Made by a program: the position numbers and the translations under genes | Notes under the pieces: model-generated | Told to the model about the DNA's origin: nothing | Databases searched by the model: none | The model's input: only the letters and a program-made list of their open reading frames with translations | Origin: Dipetalonema caudispina | Lineage: Eukaryota; Nematoda; Chromadorea; Rhabditida; Onchocercidae | Direction: 5' to 3' | Assembly: GCA_013365325.1 (NCBI GenBank) | Contig: JABVXV010000134.1 | Coordinates: forward strand, 1 to 64,000 | DNA length: 64,000 bases | Part shown: positions 10,239-21,800 of the stretch, piece after piece | Position numbering within the stretch: the stretch's first letter is position 1 | Layout of the letters: the number at the start of each line of letters is the position of its first letter

Positions 10239-13200
10239 AAAACGTGCTGGACATAAAGCAACAAAAACAGCAACGTGTTTCACGTGCCGTCGAACGTATC
10301 TTACGTCTAATTTGCTCAAAGCATCTTACAGAAGTAATGAATGAAATTCCAACCGCTTCAACGCCAACATCATCATCATCATCATCATCAGTAGCACCAC
10401 CAGAATCAGAAAAACTGGCTGCAAAACGAAGTGCTAGTAATACGAACAGCGATGAACAAAGTGATTGCGAGTTGGTTTAGAATTCAGTTTTTTTTTTTTT
10501 TTTTTTTTTTCCACAATCAAATTAATTGTTTGAAAGCTTGCGAAAAATTCTTATCTTTCCTACCAATAGGATCCATTTCTTCAAGGAAAAAAAAAAAAAA
10601 AAAAAGGAAAAATCTTTTTGTGCAATAAATAATTATTCTTTACTTAATATAAGTATTATGAAAAAAAAATCTTACTATTACTTCATCTTCACGTTTATAT
10701 TTTCACCTAAAATATTAAATTGAAATTAAAACATTTTTTATCCGATCTTTCTCACATTACTTTTTGTACATTATAAAAGTTACAAATGTTTTCTTTTTAG
10801 TCCGAAGATGAAAATGCCGAAAAGTGAGGTAGAAGTTGTGGTAACCGAAGATAATGATATACAAAACAGGTATATTAAAGAGATATAATTTATTTATTAA
10901 TTAGGAGAAGTTATACTCTAATTTAACTTTAATATATTTCCACTTTTTTTTTTTTTCTGTCCTATTTAACGCTGTAGACAATGGAAAACGACATAGTTTA
11001 GTGGTAAATTATGAAATGATGATGAATTTCAGATTATTTCAAATTTTATACTTTTTCATTGATAGTTTTCACTGTAATAAAATTCGAATGTAATACGAGA
11101 AACGTAATTTTTTTTTTTTTTTTTTTAAGAAATTAAATTTGATTAGCAAATTTAGTAATAAAATTAATATATCATTAAAAAATGATATTAAAACAGAAAA
11201 GCATTTTCTTTTCATCTTTTTTTTTTTTTTTTTCAGGCAACCATCAACGGATACAATATCGGAACAAATCATTTCACCATATGATACAACTGATTTGGTA
11301 CATGCTAATGAAAAATCGCTCGCACAAGTTTTTGGCTCATCAATGTAAATCTTTTCCAATTTTTCAAATTATCTTTAATTATTAATTATTTAAATGCTAA
11401 TTAATATTAGAATTTTAGTACGATATATCTTAGCTAATTTTTTTTTATTGTTATTCTTTCTTAAAATTTTTTTTTTTTTAAACAGAATCGTTTCTAAAAT
11501 TTAATTATAAATTTTAATTGTAATTATTTAAGTGTAAATTTAATTTTAGCCAAGCGCCTTTGATAACTGCTGCAGATATCAATCGTATGAATCGTGAACG
11601 AGGCTTGGAAATTGTCGCAATGGCCGGTCGATATGAAGCATTAGTGGTAAATTTGTTGATATTTTAATGTTTTTTAATTTTTATCATTCATTCATATGTC
11701 ATCTTTTTCATTATTATAAAATCATGCAAAAAAAAAAAAAAACTATTACGCTTCATTGAAATATGATTAAAGTGTTATTTTCTACTTATTCTATCTTATC
11801 ATGCAATAGTTGATACTATCAATAAGTAATAACTTTGTGAAAATTTTACTCCTTATTTTTTAAGAATGCTTGAAAATTCTATTACATCTATTTACAGGAT
11901 AGTGCTTCACGTTCACCGGCTGCAAATATGGAACGTAATAAAATTTGGCGTAAAATAACGGAAGAAATCAATAAAAAATATTCCCATTTAAATACGCTAA
12001 CTTTTGAACAATGCAAAAAATTATGCAAATATTACAAGCGTAAAGATCCGACCAATTATGGACTTGCATATCATGCTATGCATTCTGATTTAATACCAAG
12101 TACATACAAGGAACAACAACAACAACAGCAAGCTGCAGCTGCAATTGCAGCAGCTGGCAATGCAACAGCTTATGTGACAACAAATGGACAAATTGATGAA
12201 TCGATCGATGTGGATGAATTATTAGAAGCGAATGATATAGTAGATGGTATTTGTTGTGATACAAGTAAATCTTCCTAATTTTCATAGAAAAATAATTAAC
12301 AGGATCATTTTAGTATAGTTTACTATCAAAACATTTCATTAAAATTTAACTCAAACCAACTATGAGGATAATTTTGAGAAAATTTTTCCACACAAAAGAT
12401 AACCTATACGAATTATATCATAATTTATGCAGAAAAGAAAAACGAAGAAAGAAAGAAGCATTTTTTCTCACTTTCTAATACGAAATATTTTTTGTTATTA
12501 AATACATATATTAATTACAATTGAGTAATATTCTTCAGATACATCAAAAATAAAACAAACTGAAGAAATTACTCCCCTACCAATGGAAGATATTGTACGA
12601 GAAGATGATAAACCATCAAAAGATCTTTTGCAATTTCTTGCACAATGGTTCATTTTTAATTTTCAAATTAAAATAACTTTTCTTTCCTTTCCTTTTCTCC
12701 CTCTCTCTCTCTCTCTCCTTTTTTCTCTATTTGTAAAATAATACTTCAGTTTGTCTTCCATTAGCTCAAGTTTACATTATGGATATGTTAAAATGTTACG
12801 TTTTTCTCTTTTAAAAAGTATTTGATTCTTAATTTGTGCCATAATTTTTATTGAATTAACAAAACTTCATTTTTTTTTTTTTTTTCAGCTCAGCATCATC
12901 ATCATCAAGTTCTACTGATGGTTTAGTATTATCAGGTCAACAAGCTGTCACAACTGTTGCTGCTGCTACGGTCATTGCAAATCAACAGAAAAAGGAACGT
13001 GGACAGTATGTTTGCAAATTAGCTGAAACATTCAATGGTGTTTTTGATAGCCATTCAAGGTATATTTTACTATTTACTTTTATGATAATTTAATTTTTTT
13101 TTTCTTAATCTTTCACATTACTTTCTTTTTTTGCCTTCTATTCATAGTTTTTTCGATTTTTTCATTCATTTTTAAATATTTTATTCAAATATTTCTTTGG

Positions 13201-15129
13201 TTTATTTTCCAAAAAAAAAAAAGATTTGTTTTTATTTTTATAGGAAATTTTTTGTTTACTACAATATCTTAATTTTTTTTTCACAATTTTCTTCTTATCC
13301 AATATATCTCTTCACGCCTTTTTACATCAGTATTTCCTTTGAATAACCAAGTTTTTCACTTCTTTTAAAAATATCGCAAGTGAATAGAGAAATAATTTTC
13401 TTAAGTGAATAAAATAGATTTAGCAATTTTATGAAAATTTTCACATGGCAATATTACAAACAATATCTCTTTTACATAATTGTTCTTCAAAATTTTATTC
13501 AATTTATTATGATTTGAAAAAAAATAAGAATGTTTGTTTTATTTGCTATCATAATTTCAGATTATATCATATTAATGCTGAACGTAATCAAGTTTGGAAA
13601 CAGATCACGGATTCGACCAATGAAAAGTATGGATCCGAACTGGGTGATTTAACAATAGAGCAAACTAAAAAACTTTATGCAAATTATAGGCGGAAATCAC
13701 AATTACTTTCATTTAATAACAATGGAGGTAGTACATCACGATCCGATGCGGGTAGTATTAATGGAGCTACTTCGGCTGAGTAAGTGATAATTTTTGCATA
13801 GAGAAATGAACATTATTTTGTAATCTAAGATTGCATTGTAGTAAAAGAGATTACACAGATAATTTAGATTAAAATAGATTCATTAGAATTCTATTTTCTA
13901 AATGGATAAAATAAATGAAATAAATTTATGATTGTTTTTCTTTTTGTTCAAGTTTGGATTCGGATGCATCATCGAGTAATTCTGATCTACTGACACGTTT
14001 GGTAACTCCAGTGTCAAATGGAACAAGTAGTACCACTGGTACTTCTCAGATACGGACTGCTTCACCAACTCTTTTACCTCGATTAACATCACGAGATCGG
14101 AAGTCTAATATCGATTTGAAAAATGGTTAGTTTTTGATAATTTTAATATTATTTTTACAAGACACATTAGCTAAAGGTGTTACATTTCTAGCTGAAAAAA
14201 TTGGAAATTATATTTTTCATCATATTAACTAACTATTGCGTACTTTGGAAACAAAAATAATAATAATAATAATTCTAAAATCTTACAAATAAGAAATTTT
14301 TGTTGTAACGTTTTGACCGTAATTATACATACTCCTGTTTGATCAGGAAAGAACACGGATATTGTTTATTGTAATCGAAATATACTTGATACAGTGATAT
14401 TTCGATGATTTTTCTCTTTTTTTCATTGATCTTTCTCATTCATCTTTGCAATATTCGAATAACACAATGAAATTTAAGGATTTGTGAATCATACTGGTAG
14501 TGTTGGTCAGCGTATTTCGGCAAATCCCGGTCTGTCATCAGTGGAATTGCTTGCTATTATTGCTGATCGTGATGCTGAAATTAAACAGTTGAAAAATGAA
14601 CTTTTGCAGGTAACTGTTAATTACTAATTGAGTAAAGGTTAAATGAATGATTTATCATCTCCTATAGTGGCATATTTTGTCCACGTAACCTATCAGACTT
14701 TTTAGAGCTATTATTAATTAATTATCTCTTAATCTTATCTATATATAGTTACAGATATTTTAATGAAATCGTTTTCTATTTTCCAGATTTTTTGTTGGTT
14801 CTTTTTGCACTGATAAATTGATATTTTATCCAAACTAAATGCCATTTTAGATGGGAATGAAGTAAAGTAGGAAGAGAATATAATTAACATATTTAAAATC
14901 GAAATTTTTCAGGCTAGTTTAAATTTTTCCAAAATTATTTCAGAAATCAGTTGAACATCAGCTCCAAATATCACGTGTTTTGGAAAAAGTATCAGATTTG
15001 GTAAAAGCTGCAGTAAATACCAATGTGCAACGGGAAATAATGTCAGCCATGACAGGAATGGCTGGTTTCAGCGGTTATCATGATAATGGTTATTGTGATA
15101 AAAGTTGCGATGATGATAGTGATTTGTAG
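10239..15129 (+). CDS. Protein with two Myb/SANT-like modules and coiled-coil-like C-terminus (5' end missing)
   Basis: Eleven phase-consistent exons: 10239-10474, 10801-10823, 11237-11344, 11550-11646, 11898-12264, 12539-12647, 12889-13059, 13561-13779, 13953-14125, 14479-14609 and 14944-15129, about 606 codons. The first exon opens in mid-codon, so a 5' exon is missing. Two modules of about 63 aa align with each other. Module A (about 11600-12030) contains ERNKIWRKITEEINKKYS and module B (about 13000-13690) contains ERNQVWKQITDSTNEKYG. Each has an upstream hydrophobic helix and a downstream TxEQxKKL helix, the layout of zeste/FSBP-type Myb/SANT-like DNA-binding domains. After module A comes a poly-Gln/Ala stretch; Ser/Thr-rich linkers follow. 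The C-terminus has heptad-like residues (AIIADRDAEIKQLKNELLQ) and an acidic end. Likely a nuclear DNA-binding protein; inferred, no orthologue recognised. Confidence 0.8.
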
Positions 15130-15130
15130 T

Positions 15131-15136
15131 AATAAA
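15131..15136 (+). promoter_or_regulatory. Polyadenylation signal, Myb/SANT-like gene
   Basis: AATAAA two bases after the TAG stop. This is unusually close, and another AATAAA-like hexamer near 15365 may be used instead. Confidence 0.4.
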
Positions 15137-18100
15137 TTCTCGCATCTCTGATGTTTCATTTTCATTTCCCATAATTTTTTTCAATACATAAATTCTACAA
15201 ATTCAACCGATATGAATTCGATGTTGTTCATTCTTCTTCTGATGGTGCTGTGCAGTAAATTCCAAAAATATATATCTTATAACTTTTTTAACTTCAAAAA
15301 TTAAATTCAGAACATTATCCTCACTCTTTCTGCTAATTTATCATGAAAGAGGTATATGAAAGGAAAATAAATTTTTTTTTTCTATGTTAAAATTTCTTCG
15401 TTTATTTTATTTATTTTGGGAAAATTTTTTAATGGTTTTGTTTATAATTTTTTTTTTTTTGTGCATTTCTGTTATTTGCTTTTCTTTTTCTTTTCTTCTT
15501 CTTTTTTTTTTTTTTTTGTTACCAATTGTCAAAGTTTAATAAGCTGATAGAAAATATGTTTTTGAAACAACACTTTTTTTTTTTCCTCTCCTTCCTCTTA
15601 ATATTCTTAATAGTAATAGTAAAATTGAAGATGATCAAAGATGCTAAAATTTCTGCATTGTTCGACAAAAATACTTGAAAAGCAAAGTATCGTCATAATG
15701 ATAAGATTATTAGGATCAATCAGTTTATGGGAAGAGTAAGCAAGAATGATTATATTTTACATTTTCACAAAAAATTCATCCATATTCAGTAACTTATTTA
15801 TTTCCATATCTTCCATATATATATATATTTTCCCAAAAATCTTTTGTTTACTAAAAAGCTGCAACTTTAACTTATCAGTTTGATAAGATTTTGTTATCAT
15901 TTTGCAGCATATCATTTAGATTTCATCATTCTCAATTTCTCATTTGTTATTTGTTATCTCTTACTTTTTACAAAAAGCTCATTTTCCCACTTAATCTTGC
16001 CTCATTTGTTGTATTTCACTATTTATCTTTTACTTTTCAATTTTTTTTTTTTGCTTTATAATTAATTCCCATTTCATAATTCTTTCATGGTTTGTTGCTA
16101 AATTTTGAAATTTCCGGTATTCCAGGTTCTGGTGACTGATTATTTGGTTTATAAGTATGATTCGGTTGATAGGAATCGGTTTTTTTCTTTTTCTTTTTTT
16201 TTTTTTTTTATTTGGAATTGTATCTTTCTGTTTATTTATTTATATCTCATATACTTTTTAACACTATCATCGATGTTTATATGTGTATTATACAATGTTT
16301 GTTTATGTCATTTTAACATGATTATTTTAAATAAATTTGTACAAATTAACTTTTTTATAGTATTGATATTTACCTTTTAAAATTAAATTAAAAACAATTT
16401 TTTAATAATTTTATTTCTTAATTCTAACAGATATAATGATTTCATTAATACTTAGCAAAAAAATTTGCAGACAATTCGATGCACTATTAACTTACTTCAA
16501 ACGTTACTTTCATCAATTGACATTTCTCTTTTTTTTTTTTTTTTTTTTTTTAATCCATCATTGCTATTCAGATCAAAACGAATATTACGTGAAAAGAAAA
16601 CGTCTAACGTATCTTTATTATTCCTTGATTTGTTTGAATAGGTAAAACGAAAGTGAAATATTTCATGCGATGAATTAAAACGTCAATTTTTTTACGCTTT
16701 TTCGTTTTTTTTTTTTTCATTCCTTTTCAGAATGATATCTAAAGATACGGTATTTTGTTCAAAAAACACTTCAAAATTTATAGAATTTACAATACCATTC
16801 TTTTCAGTACGGAAAATTATCCGATTAACATTACCGGAAAAGTTTAAACAATGTATTCTTATTACTGTGACATAGGTATACGAAATATTTCTACGTGAAA
16901 TTTAATCCTTGTTCTCATATTACAGTAATAATCATACGTATTCTGTAATGAAAAGATCATTTTGACTGGAAATATGAATTAATTTAAAGCATAAAAGTAA
17001 AAATTTTAATTGTCTAAATTTAAGTTTTAATAAAAAAACTGCATGAAATTTTAAACATGGAGGATAACTTGAACCGTTTTCAGCTCTATGTAAACCGGAA
17101 AAAACTGATTTTCATTATTGTTTCTTTGAACCGTTAAGAAATTATTAAAAAATGATTTCTGATAATATTCTATGCTTATTTTGGGATGATACCGAAAATT
17201 TCAATGAAGCCTATAAACTCAATAGCTAATTATATTAAAGTGATCAACTGAATTCATAATTTTAGATATAATTTGGATATTATCAAAATGAAAAAAAAAA
17301 AAAATTCAAAAAATAAAAAATAAATTTCAATAACTTCACAAGAGTAATAGATCAATAGTAAATTTTTCACATTGAATTCAGCATGATTATCGAACTTCTT
17401 AATGAAATTACGAGCTTTGAACTTTCACCTCCATCAAAAAGAGAATGTAACGATAAAAATGATCTTTCTTTGGATAGAAATAACAATTATATTTGGAAGA
17501 AGTTGTTTTTGAGCAAGCATACTTCACATTTCCCATTGTAAACATGCTGTTTACGAATTTACATTAATTAATAACTTAATCATTTTACAATTAATGATAC
17601 ACTTGTTGTATTCAACGTTTCTAAAATAGTACTATTTTACCGAAAAAAGAATTAATTTCTATCCTTTATCAATTTTCTCACATAATCTATTTCAACGAAT
17701 GGAATGTTAATGGAGCAGAAATTGAAATTTACAGTTAGAGTAAACAAAAGAAAAAAAAAAACTATAAAATTGAAAGTAATTTATATACTAAAATTTTTTT
17801 TTAGTAAATGTATCGAAATTAAAAAAAAAAAAAACGTTTTTTCGAATATTTTAAGTATATTAACTTATTGAATAAAAAGGAATAAATAGTTGAACTTATT
17901 GAGATTAGTGATTTTGAAGTGATATTTTGATATTATAGAATTTAAATTTGATATTCATTCTTCTGCTACAACAATTCTCATTAAGTCTTTTTTTTTTATC
18001 GATAATTTAACATATTAAACATTAGAAAGTATGTTTTATTTTAAAAATTATATGTTGAAGATGGTATTTCATCTTTGGCGTAGAAATTCAAAAAAAGGTC

Positions 18101-18584
18101 ATATCAATAAATTAGAACATAATTATTGTTTTTCATTAAGAATCTTTTTTTTTTTTTTTCGTCTCCACCCAATGAGATTGCAATGATCAACATATAAGAT
18201 ATGTAAAGGTTACCAGCTATTTAAAGTTCAATCAAAAAAAAAAAAAAAAAGAAAAAGAAAAAAACAAAATTTCAAAATTCTCGTTTTTTAACTCAAGTAC
18301 TTTAATTATAGTGACAGTACAATTTTTATAAGCTATGCTTCTTAAATTTTTTATCATTTATTATAGAATATATCCTAAGAGTTATAAACAAAAAAAAAAA
18401 AAGAAAAAAACAAAAAAGAAAAAGCCAAATAATTAAAGCTAAAGCATTAATCCTTAATGCATTATTTGATACTTTTTAAAATTTGAATAAATTTTAACCC
18501 CATTAATAATTTAAATATATCACCATCATAAAAATGTTTCAAGTTAATCTTTTTCCCCTCATCGATCAGTAAATATTGATTGCA
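15137..18584. other. Intergenic, no gene seen
   Basis: Very AT-rich DNA with many poly(T) and poly(A) runs. Leu/Phe-rich open frames between 15880 and 16645 follow poly(T) tracts and show no splice or domain evidence. The right end must carry the TNNI3K-like gene's promoter. Confidence 0.6.
18551..18569 (+). promoter_or_regulatory. Candidate spliced-leader acceptor before alternative exon 1
   Basis: A pyrimidine-rich tract followed by TCGATCAG, ending 15 bases before the ATG at 18585. It fits a nematode 3' splice site, and no upstream exon is evident, so it could receive a spliced leader. Prediction only. Confidence 0.3.
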
Positions 18585-18669
18585 ATGGATAGAGAATGGA
18601 TTGCATTGAAATGCTTCTTTTATGATCACGCAGAATTGCAAGAGTGTATTGGAATTTGCAAAAGAGCAG
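18585..18669 (+). CDS. Candidate alternative first coding exon of the TNNI3K-like kinase
   Basis: Begins at ATG 18585 and reads MDREWIALKCFFYDHAELQ followed by ECIGICKRA, then a GTAGTG donor. It is 85 nt, 28 codons plus one base, so it ends in the same phase as the canonical first exon at 18837-18876. It would therefore join exon 2 at 19156 in frame, giving ...[17 protein letters not shown] acceptor-like site lies 15 bases upstream. The resulting protein would lack the N-terminal Met-Gly myristoylation signal. No homologue of this peptide is known to me. It could also be chance. Confidence 0.45.
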
Positions 18670-18836
18670 GTAGTGAAAATTTGCTTGCTTGCTTTACTAC
18701 TCTTTGCTTACATAACATCTTTCTAGCAGGAAAAAGATTGCTTCCCTTCTTCACAATATTATATTTTGATGATGTAACGTGTACTTCTTCCTTCTATTTT
18801 ACGTTTTTACGTGTTTAATTTTCTTGGCTAATTATT

Positions 18837-21800
18837 ATGGGTAATTATAAATCACGTCCACCATCATCATGTGCTGGTATTATTTTCTTTTACTCTTTTT
18901 TTTTTATTTTCTTTGTTAGAGAGAAAAATTATTTTTAACAAAAATAAAGATTTAGTGAAAAAAATTGAAAAATTTTTTCCTTTCTTTTTTTTTTTATATT
19001 TATCCAACAAAATAGATCGATTATTATATTATTTAGATAGTTTAGTTCGTCTTTTTTTTTTTTTTTTTGCAAATTTACATAATCGATTTATATTAAATTA
19101 ACAAAATTAATGATATCAAAGAGTTGATAATTTTGTTTTTTTTTTATTTTCTTAGATGAATTGAAGAAAAAAATCAGTGAAGGTTATGCAGTAGTACGAT
19201 CAAGACTTAACGATGATATTAAACCACGTTTTGATGCTTGGAATGTACTGCAAAATGCATGTTTGTAAGTTTAGATAATTGCATCAAAAAGTTAATGTTG
19301 TTTTTTTTTTTTCTCTCTTTTCGTTTTTTTAAATAAATTTTGGAAAAGTTTTGTTTTAATAACTTTTCAGATAGATATACTCTTTTGATATTCAAAACAG
19401 ATATACAAACGATACTAATTAATCTTATTGATAATAACAAATAATGAGTTTTTTTTTTTCTTTCAGTCAAGGTACACCAAAAACATTGGAAGAACCACTG
19501 AAAGGTTTGAAAAGTCTGGATGAGCGTACCGATGATCATCAATTGTCATTGTTACATCTCATTTGCGCCGGACATTCGGAACAGGTATCTGTCTTTAATT
19601 TATTAATCATTTAACTAGAAATCGATTACTTTTTTTTTTTTTTTGTTTCTTTGTGAATATTACTTTTTTTGAAGTTTTAATTTGGAAATTTTATTTCAGC
19701 AACCTGAAAAAGTTGCCATTCTGTTTGAAGCATGTGGTGATAATGAGACGAAAAAGGAATCACTTCTTAAACATCTCTCAAAGAATGGTTTTTCTGCTCT
19801 TCATTTTGCCGTCTACAAGGTAAAACATCATTTGATACATATTACCTATCTTGTTGACTACTTTAGTACTCTTAAAAATTTATCTTTAAAAACGACCAGT
19901 TTGCTAATGATAAGTGATTGTCGTTGTACAACATATCGCTGACAAATAATTTAAAGTGGTATATTTGAACTTCTGCTCATCAATTTATTTTACTTCCATG
20001 ATTTTTTTAAAAATCTTAATCATCAAGCAATCATCCCTGTCATTTAACTCTTCATCCAGAAAAAATTACTTATAATGTTATTTTTATGCTCCGTGAGGTA
20101 CTCCAGCAAGTGCTTTTGATTCTTATCATTCGAATTTCGAATTAAAAATAATTTTTTGCTAAAGAAGTTTATCATTCAGCCTTTCTAATTATTTGTTTTT
20201 TATTGCTGTTATCATGATAGGATGAAATGGAAACAGTGGAAAAGTTGCTAGCAGTTGGAGCAGACGTTGATTTTGCTGGTCGTAACAAATTACCACCTCT
20301 CCATTTAGCCGTAATGTGTGGTAACGTTGAAATGGTGGAAAAGCTAATCGACCGAGGCGCTTCGTTACAAATTGCCGACTTTGTAAATTTCACTCCGCTT
20401 CATTGCGCTACTTATTTTGCTCATGAAAAGGTTTGAAATACTTTTGAATAGTACAGTGGTTGAAAATTAGGAAGACAGATTTTTATCTTACAAAATTTTG
20501 GATCAAAACTGATATCGTTATTCCGATAAATTGAGATGATCACACAGATAGTACGCTTGCTGATGAAACGTGGAGCTGATCCGAATGCTTGTGGTGGAGT
20601 AAAGGATCGACCATTACATCTAGCCAGCAATAAAGGACAGATCAGTATTGTTTCCGCACTTCTGGAAGCGGATGCTGATCGTTTGTTTTTTTTTTAACTT
20701 TTGATTCATTTTCAGGAAATTTCAAGTTACCTCATAAGAAGAAATATTCTGTATGTTCGACAACATCACTGATTTAATCTATTTTTTGCACAGAAGTTAT
20801 TAATTCATGGGAGCTCTTTGCTAGCTCATTTACTTTAATTAGCCCATTAACTCACTGCTGTTCAGTAATTCCAAATATATGTCTTAGTTTTATTCATAAT
20901 GCCTTGCTCGAAATTGCACTATTTTATAGCAACTCTAGCCGATGATGAAGGTAATACATCACTGCATTTCGCTGCAAAAACGGGTCATGTTGGCATCATC
21001 GATTTATTACTCCTAAAAATTGGTGCTGGACATCAAGAAGTATGTATCATCTATTAATTCATATAAGCTATAGTTAAAATGCACTCATATTATATTTTAA
21101 ACCTACCTTGTTCATTGTTTTCCTTTTCCCACTGATCTACTTTTTCTCCTATCATCATATACAAGTGATTTTTCCTTCTCATGAAATGTGACCCGAGAGG
21201 TGTTGAAATATATTTGGATATGCAATCTAGAAGTTTCAAATTGATCAAAAACGCAGTATTATCTGTTAGAATTGAAACCAAATCGTCTGAATCTTTTGAT
21301 TAAACGATTATAGCCGATTTAAATGCATTGCAGTAAATACGATTCATCTTAAGCAGTAATGAAGTAATGAGAGTTTTCCTAATTTTATGACTAATTTTTA
21401 TAAATTACTACGATTATTATACATTTAGATCACATATAACTTTTTAATCCTTTTTCAGTTAGCTTTGAAAACCAATGTTTACGGCGATACACCACTGCAT
21501 ACAGCTTGTTATGCAGGACGTTTGGATGCAGTAAAACGATTGCTGGATATTGCTGGATCAGTTACCCTTAATTTGGTAACCTTTTTTTTTTTATAATTGG
21601 CGAAAAATTAAAAATTCATTTCATTCTATGTATTCTTATCAGAAAAAAAAAAACTTTTCCAAGTAAATTTTATATCTGATATAGGAAAATGTTTTCTCCG
21701 AAACACCTCTACATGCAGCTTGTACAAATGGCAGAAATTTAGAATTAGTAGCTTTTTTGTTGAAACAACCCGGTGTAGATGCCAATTTTCAAGGACAGGA

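Noticed and set aside
10801..10870. Longer version of the microexon reading PKMKMPKSEVEVV
   Set aside because: It does not keep phase with the preceding exon, and its donor at 10870 is not needed. The 23-nt exon with donor GTGAGG fits both neighbours exactly.
15880..16645. Phe/Leu-rich frames resembling membrane proteins
   Set aside because: Caused by T-rich sequence; no splice context, no start context and no family match.
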